NCBI RefSeq assembly: GCF_002803075.1 | Contig: NZ_NNBK01000005.1 | Coordinates: 222,478-286,477 of the forward strand | DNA from: Streptomyces sp. CB01373 | GTDB lineage: Bacteria > Actinomycetota > Actinomycetes > Streptomycetales > Streptomycetaceae | Direction: 5' to 3' | DNA length: 64,000 bases | Shown here: positions 48,148 to 56,021 of the stretch, piece after piece | How positions within the stretch are numbered: the first letter of the stretch is position 1 | Layout of the letters: each line of letters starts with the position of its first letter | The notes under the pieces: model-generated | What the model was told of the DNA's origin: nothing | What the model saw: the letters and a program-made list of their open reading frames with translations, nothing else | Databases searched by the model: none | Program-made: the position numbers and the translations under genes

Positions 48148-50826
48148 CTGACTACGACGTTCCGAGAACTCGGGATCCTTCCCGAGACCGCCGAGGCCCT
48201 GGAAGCCGTCGGCATCATCACTCCCTTCCCCATCCAGGAGATGACACTCCCCGTGGCCCTCACGGGCACGGACGTCATCGGCCAGGCCAAGACCGGCACC
48301 GGCAAGACGCTCGGTTTCGGTCTTCCGCTCCTGGAGCGCGTCACCGTCCCCGCCGACGTCGAGGCGGGCCGCGCGCAGCCCGAGGACCTCACCGACACCC
48401 CGCAGGCGCTCATCGTCGTCCCCACACGTGAGCTGTGCGTGCAGGTGACCAACGACCTGCTGACCGCGGGCAAGGTGCGCAACGTGCGCGTCACCGCGAT
48501 CTACGGCGGCCGGGCGTACGAGCCCCAGGTGGAGGCGCTGAAGAAGGGCGTCGACGTGGTCGTCGGCACCCCGGGCCGCCTGCTGGACCTGGCCGGCCAG
48601 AAGAAGCTGAACCTGAAGCACGTCAAGTGCCTGGTGCTCGACGAGGCCGACGAGATGCTCGACCTGGGCTTCCTGCCCGACGTCGAGAAGATCATCGGCA
48701 TGCTGCCGGCCAGGCGGCAGACCATGCTGTTCTCGGCCACCATGCCGGGCGCGGTCATCGGTCTGGCCCGCCGCTACATGTCGCAGCCGACGCACATTCG
48801 CGCCACCGCGCCGGACGACGAGGGCGCGACAGTCGCGAACATCAAGCAGTTCGTGTTCCGGGCGCACTCGCTCGACAAGCCGGAGATGGTCTCCCGCATC
48901 CTCCAGGCCGACGGCCGCGGACTGGCGATGATCTTCTGCCGTACGAAGCGCACGGCCGCCGACATCGCCGAGCAGCTCCAGCGCCGCGGCTTCGCCTCCG
49001 GCTCGGTCCACGGCGACCTCGGCCAGGGCGCCCGCGAGCAGGCGCTGCGCGCCTTCCGCAACGGGAAGGTCGACGTGCTCGTCTGCACCGACGTCGCCGC
49101 GCGCGGCATCGACGTCGAGGGCGTCACGCACGTCGTCAACTACCAGTCGCCCGAGGACGAGAAAACGTACCTGCACCGCATCGGCCGTACCGGCCGCGCG
49201 GGCGCGAAGGGTACGGCGATCACGCTCGTCGACTGGGACGACATCCCGCGCTGGCAGCTCATCAACAAGGCGCTGGAGCTGGACTTCAACGACCCGGTCG
49301 AGACGTACTCGACCTCGCCGCACCTCTTCGCCGAGCTGGGCATCCCCGAGGGCACCAAGGGCGTCCTGCCGCGCTCGGAGCGCACCCGCGCCGGGCTGGA
49401 GGCGGAGGAGCTGGAGGACCTCGGCGAGACCGGTGGCCGCGGTGCGCGCGGTCGCGGTGGCCGGGGCGGCCGGAACGAGGGACGCCCGGCGGACCGTGAG
49501 CACTCCGCGGACCGTGAGCGCCCGGCGCGTACGCCGCGTCGCCGACGCCGCACCCGTGGCGGGGCGCCGCTGGACTCGGCGGCGGTCACGCCGGCCGCCG
49601 GTACGCCGGCCGACGCCGCGCCCGTCGAGGGCACGGTCGCGGAAGAGGCGTCCGGCACGCGCACTCCGCGCCGTCGGCGCCGTCTGCGGGGCGGTTCTCC
49701 CGCGCAGACGGTGACGACCGGCGAGTCGACGGCACCGTCCGAGCCGCTGGAGACCGTCGAGCCCGCGGAGTCCGCGGTGGCGACGGCCGAGGGCCCCGCT
49801 CTCGACGCCGCCGAGGCGCCCGCGAAGCCGCGTCGCCGCCGTACCCGCAAGTCGGCGGAGCAGACGGTCACGACGGCCCCGGCCGAAACCGGCACCGAGG
49901 TCGCCCCGGAGCCGGCGGCTCCGGCCGAGACCACCGCCGAGACGGTCCTGGACACGGCCGAGCCCACCGCGGACCAGCCCGAGGCCAAGCCGCGCCGCCG
50001 CACCCGCAAGGCGGCGACCGCACCCGAGGCCGCGGCGGACACCACCGAGGGCGTCGTCGACGAGGCGGACACCAAGCCGCGCCGCCGGACCCGCAAGGCC
50101 ACGGCCACCGCGCCGGAAGCCGCGCTGGACGCGGCCGAGGGCGTTGTCGACGAGGCGGAGACCAAGCCCCGTCGCCGCACCCGCAAGGCCACTGCGGCCA
50201 CGGTCACCGCAGACGCGACGGAAGCCGTCGTGGACACCGCCGAGGCCAAGCCTCGCCGCACCCGCAAGGCCGCCGCGGCGGTCGCCGCGGAGATCCCGGC
50301 GCAGGTGGCCGACGGGCCGGACAGCGCCGCCGAGGCGGCGGTCGACGCCGCCGAGGGCGCGGAGGCCAAGCCGCGCCGCCGCACCCGCAAGGCGGCGACC
50401 GCGACCGAGGCCGTGGCGGACACCACCGGCGAGGCGGAGACCAAGCCGCGCCGCCGGACCCGCAAGACCGCCGAGACGGCCGACGCGCCCGTCGCCGACG
50501 AGGCCACGGCAGCCAAGCCCCGCCGCACCCGCAAGGCCGCGGCCACCGCGGAAGCGCCGGAAGCGCCGGAAGCCGCCGAGGCCAAGCCGCGCCGCACCCG
50601 GAAGTCGGTCGCGGCGACGGCGGAGGCCGACGAGGCGGAGGTCAAGCCGCGTCGCCGCACCCGCAAGGCCGCCGAGGCCCCCGCGGAGGCCGTCGACGCC
50701 GTCGCCGAGCCGAAGCCGCGCCGTACGCGCAAGACGGCGGCCGCCAAGGCGGCGGTGGACACCGCCGAGATCCCGGCGCAGACCACCGCCAAGGCCGCCA
50801 CCACGGCGGAGCCCACGGACGCCTGA
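48148..50826 (+). CDS. DEAD-box RNA helicase with long repetitive basic C-terminal tail
   Basis: The product has 892 residues if it starts at CTG 48148, giving the family start (M)TTTFRELGI. GAGG lies 7 bases upstream, and no ATG or GTG lies nearby. Motifs include AKTGTGKT, PTREL, TPGRLLD, DEAD, SAT, ARGID and HRIGRTGR, ending near residue 400. The rest is an RGG-like segment (GARGRGGRGGR) followed by eleven copies of KPRR(R)TRK separated by acidic Ala/Glu/Thr spacers. RNA remodelling in ribosome biogenesis or cold adaptation is the family role. The tail probably binds RNA. Confidence 0.93.
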   Translation: MTTTFRELGILPETAEALEAVGIITPFPIQEMTLPVALTGTDVIGQAKTGTGKTLGFGLPLLERVTVPADVEAGRAQPEDLTDTPQALIVVPTRELCVQVTNDLLTAGKVRNVRVTAIYGGRAYEPQVEALKKGVDVVVGTPGRLLDLAGQKKLNLKHVKCLVLDEADEMLDLGFLPDVEKIIGMLPARRQTMLFSATMPGAVIGLARRYMSQPTHIRATAPDDEGATVANIKQFVFRAHSLDKPEMVSRILQADGRGLAMIFCRTKRTAADIAEQLQRRGFASGSVHGDLGQGAREQALRAFRNGKVDVLVCTDVAARGIDVEGVTHVVNYQSPEDEKTYLHRIGRTGRAGAKGTAITLVDWDDIPRWQLINKALELDFNDPVETYSTSPHLFAELGIPEGTKGVLPRSERTRAGLEAEELEDLGETGGRGARGRGGRGGRNEGRPADREHSADRERPARTPRRRRRTRGGAPLDSAAVTPAAGTPADAAPVEGTVAEEASGTRTPRRRRRLRGGSPAQTVTTGESTAPSEPLETVEPAESAVATAEGPALDAAEAPAKPRRRRTRKSAEQTVTTAPAETGTEVAPEPAAPAETTAETVLDTAEPTADQPEAKPRRRTRKAATAPEAAADTTEGVVDEADTKPRRRTRKATATAPEAALDAAEGVVDEAETKPRRRTRKATAATVTADATEAVVDTAEAKPRRTRKAAAAVAAEIPAQVADGPDSAAEAAVDAAEGAEAKPRRRTRKAATATEAVADTTGEAETKPRRRTRKTAETADAPVADEATAAKPRRTRKAAATAEAPEAPEAAEAKPRRTRKSVAATAEADEAEVKPRRRTRKAAEAPAEAVDAVAEPKPRRTRKTAAAKAAVDTAEIPAQTTAKAATTAEPTDA

Positions 50827-51240
50827 CCCGGCACTCCGTACGCCCGTACACCCCTGCGGCCCGGCCCCACCCCGAGTGGGACCGGGCCGTCGGCGTACCC
50901 GGCCGCCGCTTCACCCCAACCACCCAACCCACCACGCCACACCCGCAACGCGACGGCGGAACCGCCGAGATCCCGGCGCGGGCCACCGCCAGGGCCGCCC
51001 CCACAGCGCAGCCCACGGACGCCCGCACACCCATGCGGCCCACGCCCACCCCGAGTGGGACCGGGCCGTCGGCGTACCCGGCCGCCACTTCACCCCAACC
51101 ACCCAACCCACCACGCCACACCCGCAACGCGACGGCGGACACCGCCGAGATCCCGGCGCGGGCCACCGCCAGGGCCGCCACCGCAGCGAGCCCGCAGACG
51201 CCCATACACCCCTGTGGCACGCTCGCCCGTAAGCGGCGCG
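50761..51240 (+). repeat. Tandem duplications of the helicase 3' end
   Basis: The string ACCGCCGAGATCCCGGCGC occurs at 50761 (inside the helicase), 50961 and 51141. A linked segment with CCGAGTGGGACCGGGCCGTC occurs at 50872 and 51051. Copies 2 and 3 therefore repeat the last codons and the terminator region with a period near 180 bases, and lie outside the gene. Confidence 0.88.
50858..50888 (+). terminator. Helicase terminator hairpin
   Basis: A 13-base stem (GGCCCGGCCCCAC with one wobble) and a CCCGA loop lie 32 bases after the helicase stop. A degraded copy follows near 51036-51067. Confidence 0.75.
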
Positions 51241-51339
51241 TCCCGGCTGTCGGTTCACCCGGTCGTCCGACCGTCGGCTGCTTCACTCGCACTGGCGTCC
51301 CGGTGCCCCCGAAGGCGCCGTGACCGATAGCCTCGGCGC

Positions 51340-52227
51340 ATGAGCAGGCCTCCTACGTTCGTCCCGCCGCCGGGGGCGCGTGCCTACCGGCTGCGTACCG
51401 CACGCGGCGAGTTCGCCGTGGTCGACATGGCCGTGCCGGCCGGTGCCGAGCCGCGGGGCACCGTGCTGCTGCTGCCGGGGTTCACCGGGAGCAAGGAGGA
51501 CTTCAACCCGCTGCACGAGCCGCTCGCGGCGCGCGGGTACCGCACCGTGGCCGTGGACGGCCGCGGGCAGTTCGAGTCGGACGGACCGGTGGACGACGAG
51601 TCCGCGTACGCGCAGGAAGAACTCGCGCGGGACGTCCTCGCGCAGGCGGACGCGCTCGGCACGCCGGTGCATCTGCTGGGGCACTCGCTCGGCGGGCAGA
51701 TCGCCCGCGCGGCCGTGCTCCTCGACCACTCCCCCTTCGCCTCGCTCACCCTGATGGCCTCCGGCCCGGCGCAGATCTCCGTCTCCCAGCAGCAGCGGGT
51801 GAAACTGCTGCGGGACGCGCTCGGCGTGATGTCGATGGCCGAGGTGTGGGAGGTCATCCAGGCGACGGAACCGCCCGAGGAGACCGACACCGGCGCCGGA
51901 CTCGACGCGGGCCTCGCCGACCAGGCGGACCTGCGCCACCGCTGGCTGGGCCACAAGCCCGCACAACTCCTCGCAACGGGGCTCCAGTTGTGCACCGAGC
52001 CGGACCGCGTCGCCGAACTCGCCGCCAGGCCGCTGCCGTTCCACGTGCTCTCCGGCGCGCGGGACGACACCTGGCCCGTGCCCCTCCTGGACGACATGGC
52101 CCGGCAACTGGGCGCCCTGCGTACGGTCGTCGAAGGGGCCGAGCACTCCCCCAACTGCGACCAGCCGCTCGCCACCGCCCGTGCCCTCGCCGCCTTCTGG
52201 GACAGCCCCACCGGGGCGGCCGGCTAG
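51340..52227 (+). CDS. Alpha/beta fold hydrolase
   Basis: The product has 295 residues from ATG at 51340. Marks are LLPGFTGSKEDFNP, VDGRGQFES, nucleophile elbow GHSLGGQ, SGARDDTWP with the acid, and the catalytic histidine in EGAEHSPN. Cytoplasmic; substrate unknown, possibly an esterase or thioesterase-like lipase. Its stop codon shares four bases with the stop of the convergent NYN gene. Confidence 0.9.
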   Translation: MSRPPTFVPPPGARAYRLRTARGEFAVVDMAVPAGAEPRGTVLLLPGFTGSKEDFNPLHEPLAARGYRTVAVDGRGQFESDGPVDDESAYAQEELARDVLAQADALGTPVHLLGHSLGGQIARAAVLLDHSPFASLTLMASGPAQISVSQQQRVKLLRDALGVMSMAEVWEVIQATEPPEETDTGAGLDAGLADQADLRHRWLGHKPAQLLATGLQLCTEPDRVAELAARPLPFHVLSGARDDTWPVPLLDDMARQLGALRTVVEGAEHSPNCDQPLATARALAAFWDSPTGAAG

Positions 52228-53120
52228 AACTGCGCCTGAAGGTGCTCCCAGAAGCCGTCGCGCAGCGAGCGCCGCAGGTCGGCCTGGCCGCGCAGGGAGT
52301 ACTGGAGGATGCCCTCGGCCTCGACCAGCAGGTCCTGGTCCACCGAACCGGGCAGATACGGATGGCCGGGGAGCAGTTCCCCCACGGATTCACGGCCGCG
52401 CGCCGCCAGCCACTTGGCGGCGATCTGCGCGCCCACGAAGCGGACGTTCTCGCGGGTCGGGCGGGCCGTCTGGGCGGGGTCGTAGGCGGGGGCGGTGCGC
52501 CGGGAGACGTACGGCTTGAAGAACTCCAGCTCGAGGGTGCGCTGGCTGTCGACCTCCCAGAGCAGCGGCTCGGCCTGGTTGCGGGCCTCGGGGGCCTCGA
52601 TGCCCCACAGGTGCACCCGGGCGCCGTAGCCCTGGGCGGCCTCCACCGCCGAGACCAGGTCCTCGTCGCCGCCGAGCAGCGCCGCGTCGCTGATGGCGCG
52701 GTGCCGGGCCAGTGACTCCAGATCCGTGCGGATGAGGGAGTCGACGCCCTTCTGCTGGTTGTTGGCGTTGAGGTTGCCCAGGCGGACCTTGACGTCCGGC
52801 AGCTCGGCGATGGACTGCTGCTCCGCGGTGTGGATGCGGCGGCGGGCGCCGTCGTACCAGTAGACGCGCAGCAGCCGGCTGTCGGCGAAGGCCGTACGCG
52901 CCCGGTCGATGAGCGCGTCGATCAGCCCCTCGGCGTCCAGGTCGAAGGCGCGGCGGTCCTCCGTCCCGGCCACCAGCCGCCCCGCCGCCGCGTAGAGGTA
53001 CCCGGCGTCCACGAAGATCGCGTGGGTAGAGGGCGTCTTCGCCACCTCGGCGAGCATGCGTTGCAGCAACTCGTTGGTGCGGTCGATGCGGGCGCTCAGC
53101 GCCCCGAGGTCACCGTTCAT
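52224..53120 (-). CDS. NYN domain ribonuclease-like protein
   Basis: The product has 298 residues from ATG at 53120. The NYN (PIN-like) fold shows its conserved acidic residues: IFVDAGYLYAA, KGVDSLIRTDL and LLGGDEDLVSAVE. A short coiled N-terminus precedes it, and a C-terminal helical region (about 215-298) follows. NYN proteins are metal-dependent RNases. Substrate unknown. No membrane segment. It is divergent from the 50-residue protein gene. Confidence 0.88.
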   Translation of the reverse strand: MNGDLGALSARIDRTNELLQRMLAEVAKTPSTHAIFVDAGYLYAAAGRLVAGTEDRRAFDLDAEGLIDALIDRARTAFADSRLLRVYWYDGARRRIHTAEQQSIAELPDVKVRLGNLNANNQQKGVDSLIRTDLESLARHRAISDAALLGGDEDLVSAVEAAQGYGARVHLWGIEAPEARNQAEPLLWEVDSQRTLELEFFKPYVSRRTAPAYDPAQTARPTRENVRFVGAQIAAKWLAARGRESVGELLPGHPYLPGSVDQDLLVEAEGILQYSLRGQADLRRSLRDGFWEHLQAQF

Positions 53121-53231
53121 CGTCCTCCATTGTCCCGGCGGTCACGCTGTGAACACAACCGGTCCCAGTCGGTCAATTGAAGCTGCCTTACCGGTCACTC
53201 ATTAGACACTCGAAAAATTTCTTTAGCGTAG

Positions 53232-53257
53232 GGAATGTTTGCACCGTGCAGTCCGTT
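53232..53257 (+). promoter_or_regulatory. SigR-type promoter of the 50-residue protein gene
   Basis: GGAAT (53232-53236), exactly 18 bases, and GTT (53255-53257), the same consensus as at the mycoredoxin gene. The predicted start is about 53 bases before the ATG at 53317. The surrounding DNA is AT-rich for this genome. Confidence 0.8.
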
Positions 53258-53316
53258 GTACCCGAGTGAAGCCAAGTAGTTCTCCTCAGGAGGATGACCA
53301 GACGAAGGGAGAGGCA

Positions 53317-53469
53317 ATGCGCTTCGAAATCATGCGACTCGACGAGGTCGACGGTACGCCCGTGGACTGCACTGTCGTGGACGCCGCCTCCGTCAACCGG
53401 ATCGTTCAGCAGGCCGCCGCTGTGGGACAGCGGCTGTGGATCCGCCCGGCCGAGACCACGGCCTCATAA
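53317..53469 (+). CDS. Conserved 50-residue protein under a SigR-type promoter
   Basis: ATG at 53317 follows GGGAGAGG. The product starts MRFEIMRLDEVDGTPVDCTV and ends WIRPAETTAS, with one cysteine at residue 18. It looks like a single small alpha-beta fold. I recognise it as conserved in Streptomyces but without known function. Thiol-stress control is inferred from the promoter. Confidence 0.78.
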   Translation: MRFEIMRLDEVDGTPVDCTVVDAASVNRIVQQAAAVGQRLWIRPAETTAS

Positions 53470-53494
53470 CAGGAACGGATCACCGCGGAAACTT

Positions 53495-53529
53495 CGAAGC
53501 CCCCGTACGGCAGCCGTACGGGGGCTTCG
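53495..53529. terminator. Bidirectional terminator
   Basis: A perfect 17-base inverted repeat starting CGAAGCCCCCGT, with a one-base centre, lies between the 50-residue protein gene and the convergent MarC gene. Confidence 0.88.
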
Positions 53530-53542
53530 CGCATGCGCGCGG

Positions 53543-54148
53543 TCAGGCGCCCCGGATCACCTGCGTGACCCCGTTGATGATCTGCTGCACGGCGATCGCG
53601 GAGAGCATCATGCCCGCGAGCCGCGTCACCAGGACCACGCCGCCGTCCTTGATGACCCGGATGATCAGCAGCGAGTAGCGCATGACCAGCCACAGCACCA
53701 CGTGGATGGCGAGGATCGCCGACCACACCGATATCTGGCCCGCCACGCCGCCGGCCTTCTGCACGGCGAGGATGACGGACACGATCGCGCCGGGACCGGC
53801 GAGCAGCGGCATGCCGAGCGGGACCAGCGCGACGTTGACGTCCTTGGTCTGCTTGGGTTCGTCCGTCTTGCCGGTGAGCAGGTCGAGCGCGATCAGAAGC
53901 AGGAGCAGTCCGCCGGCGATCATCAGCGCCGGGACGGACACGTGCAGGTAACCCAGGATCTGGTTGCCGAGCACACCGAAGACGGCTATGACCCCGCCGG
54001 CCACGCAGACGGCCTGGAAGGCCATCCGCTTCTGCGTCTTGGCGGGTCGTCCGGCGGTCAGCGCGAGGAAGATCGGGGTGATCCCGGGGGGATCCATGAT
54101 GACAAAAAGGGTGAGGAACAGGGAGCCGAAAACGGCAGCGTCGAACAT
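53543..54148 (-). CDS. MarC family (UPF0056) integral membrane protein
   Basis: The product has 201 residues from ATG at 54148. Six membrane helices are expected. Family marks are FVIMDPPGITPIFLAL in the first helix, MPLLAGPGAIVSVI near the middle and a GGVVLVTRLAGMML helix near the end. MarC is not the multidrug regulator it was once named for, and its transport role is unsettled. It begins 52 bases after the PHP gene stop on the same strand. Confidence 0.9.
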   Translation of the reverse strand: MFDAAVFGSLFLTLFVIMDPPGITPIFLALTAGRPAKTQKRMAFQAVCVAGGVIAVFGVLGNQILGYLHVSVPALMIAGGLLLLLIALDLLTGKTDEPKQTKDVNVALVPLGMPLLAGPGAIVSVILAVQKAGGVAGQISVWSAILAIHVVLWLVMRYSLLIIRVIKDGGVVLVTRLAGMMLSAIAVQQIINGVTQVIRGA

Positions 54149-54200
54149 CGGTGAGAGGCCTTGCGGAAGAGAAGTGACGTGAGAGCGGGAGAGGCGGGCC

Positions 54201-55058
54201 TCAGACCCCGCCGGCCCCCGGCACCGGGAACGCCCCGGTGGCCCGCCGCGTGATCTCCCCGTACACGTCGGGATGCGTCGTGAACTCACCGAGCGAGACG
54301 GTCTTGCGGCTGCCGTGGTAGTCGCTGGAGCCGGTCGTGAGCAGCCCCAGTTCGCCGGCCAGGCCGCGCAGCCGTGTCCGGGTGTCGGGGTCGTGGTCCA
54401 TGTGGTCGACCTCGATGCCGTCCAGCCCGGCCGCGGCCAGCTCCGCGATACGGGACTCCGGCACCGTACGGCCGCGCTTGACCGCAGCCGGGTGGGCGAA
54501 GACGCACACTCCGCCCGCGCCCTTGACCAGCCGGATCGCCTCGAAGGGGTCCGTCTCGTGCTTCGCGACCCAGGCGCGGCCGCTGTCGGCCAGCCACTCC
54601 TGGGTGAAGGCGTCGCTCACGGTGGGTACGAGGCCGAGCTCGACCAGCGCGGTCGCGATGTGCGGCCGACCGACCGAACCGTCGCCCGCGATCCGTGCGA
54701 CCTGCTCCCAGGTGACCGGCACGCCCAGCGCGTTCAGCTTGGCGATCATGGCCTTGGCCCGGGGCACCCGGTCGTCGCGGACCAGCTCGCGCTCGGCGAG
54801 CAGCGCGGGCTCCGCGGGGTCGAAGAGGTAGGCCAGCAGATGCATGCTGATGCCGTCGACCCGGCAGGAGAGTTCGGCGCCGGTGACCAGGGTGAGCCCC
54901 TCGGGGAGCGCGGCGATCGCCTCGGCGTGCCCGCGGGTGGTGTCGTGGTCGGTCAGGGCGACGACGTCCAGACCCGCCGCGGCGGCATTGCGCACCAGCT
55001 CGGCCGGGGTGTCCGTGCCGTCGGACGCGCTGGAGTGGGTGTGCAGGTCGATGCGCAC
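54201..55058 (-). CDS. PHP domain phosphoesterase (RNase AM/TrpH-like)
   Basis: The product has 285 residues from GTG at 55058 (GGAG 9 bases upstream). The PHP metal-binding motifs are present in order: DLHTHSSASDG, LTDHDT, GRPHIA, CVFAHP and SSDYHGS. The YciV/TrpH branch includes RNase AM, which trims 5' ends of rRNA, and 3',5'-bisphosphate nucleotidases, so a nucleotide or RNA phosphoesterase is likely. The upstream frame to 55097 adds a short Ser/Pro-rich start that is less likely. Confidence 0.9.
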   Translation of the reverse strand: MRIDLHTHSSASDGTDTPAELVRNAAAAGLDVVALTDHDTTRGHAEAIAALPEGLTLVTGAELSCRVDGISMHLLAYLFDPAEPALLAERELVRDDRVPRAKAMIAKLNALGVPVTWEQVARIAGDGSVGRPHIATALVELGLVPTVSDAFTQEWLADSGRAWVAKHETDPFEAIRLVKGAGGVCVFAHPAAVKRGRTVPESRIAELAAAGLDGIEVDHMDHDPDTRTRLRGLAGELGLLTTGSSDYHGSRKTVSLGEFTTHPDVYGEITRRATGAFPVPGAGGV

Positions 55059-55230
55059 GACACGGACTCCAGGCTCTGACGGGACGGAAGGGGACACCCC
55101 AGGATAACGGGCGCCGACGGGTGTCCTGTCACACCCGCGACCGCCGAGCGCCCCCTACGGCTCGCGCAGCCCGCGCGGCTCGCTCTCCCCACGGAGTCCC
55201 GCGCGGCCCCCACGGCGCCCCGCGCACGCC

Positions 55231-55872
55231 CTACGGATGCAGCAGTCGCGGCGACAGGGCCCCGCACGGGACCAGTTCGAGTTCGGGGCCCGCGTCCCGC
55301 AGGTCGGCCAGCACCAGTTCGTCGTACATCAGCAGCCCGGACTGCTCGGGCCACACCACCGCCCACAGCCACAGCCCGAGCGCCTCGCCGGCGAAGACGG
55401 CCCGGTCGTCCGGGGCGCCGGAGACGTGCCACAGCGGGGTGGGGCGGCCGCCGGCCAGGAGCTTGGCGTCGGGCGGCTTCTCCACATCCAGATAGGTGCC
55501 GGGGTCCGGGCCGTCGATGCCTGCGTAGCGCGCGCCGAGGCCGACGCCGAGTTCCTCGGCGACCAGGATGAGTTCGCCCATGCCGCCGAGCGGCCCGGGC
55601 CCCGAACAGGCCACCGCGGTGGCACGGCCGCCGCTGCGCTCGTCCCCGGCGTAGGTCACGCCGGTGAACAGCCAGCCGACAGGCAGCGGCCACGGCATCC
55701 ACACCGGCACCTGGGTCCGCTGCACCACGACACCGAGGGCTTCGACGCTGGGCGGGATCACGGGCTGCAGCGGATACACGGTCCCGTGCACATCGCACTG
55801 CCAGGAATCGCTGAATAGTCCGGGAGCCCTGACCCGGCCACCGCACTTCGGGCAACTGGGTTCGCCCCTCAT
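55231..55872 (-). CDS. DUF6758-like zinc-ribbon protein
   Basis: The product has 213 residues from ATG at 55872. The N-terminus begins MRGEPSCPKCGGRVRAPGL with a CxxC pair, and a CDVH pair follows, forming a small zinc ribbon. The remainder is a Trp/Gly-rich alpha-beta domain (MPWPLPVGWLFTGVTY, WAVVWPEQSGLLMYDEL). Conserved in Streptomyces; I assign the DUF number from memory. No catalytic motif can be named. It is divergent from the MFS gene. Confidence 0.72.
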   Translation of the reverse strand: MRGEPSCPKCGGRVRAPGLFSDSWQCDVHGTVYPLQPVIPPSVEALGVVVQRTQVPVWMPWPLPVGWLFTGVTYAGDERSGGRATAVACSGPGPLGGMGELILVAEELGVGLGARYAGIDGPDPGTYLDVEKPPDAKLLAGGRPTPLWHVSGAPDDRAVFAGEALGLWLWAVVWPEQSGLLMYDELVLADLRDAGPELELVPCGALSPRLLHP

Positions 55873-55961
55873 AGGGCCCCACGGTCCTACCCCGGCAGCG
55901 CCACGTCAAGGACGATCACCCGTCCGGCCCGGCCGCCCGGCCACGACGAACTAGATGCATG

Positions 55962-55991
55962 TTGCACCAATTAGGGTGGCTAACTTATTGT
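55962..55991 (+). promoter_or_regulatory. MFS gene promoter with overlapping palindromic operator
   Basis: TTGCAC (55962-55967), 18 bases, TATTGT (55986-55991). The spacer holds TTAGGGTGGCTAAC (55971-55984), an imperfect palindrome with TTAG/CTAA arms. A repressor there would block RNA polymerase. The arms recall actinobacterial iron boxes, but the match is partial. Confidence 0.6.
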
Positions 55992-56021
55992 GTGTAAATA
56001 GCAACGATCGGAGGAGGCGGC

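Noticed and set aside
51033..51323. Open frame across the duplicated helicase 3' segments
   Set aside because: It contains the AEIPARATA remnant copied from the helicase tail but has no start signal. Treated as repeat DNA, not a gene.
53165..53215. Housekeeping promoter TTGAAG with ATTAGA before the 50-residue gene
   Set aside because: No -10 of good quality lies at 17-18 bases. The SigR-type element downstream is exact and better placed.
55968..55987. Calling the MFS operator a bona fide iron box
   Set aside because: TTAGGGTGGCTAAC lacks the full 19-base TTAGGTTAGGCTAACCTAA pattern and only part of it aligns. Reported only as a candidate palindrome.
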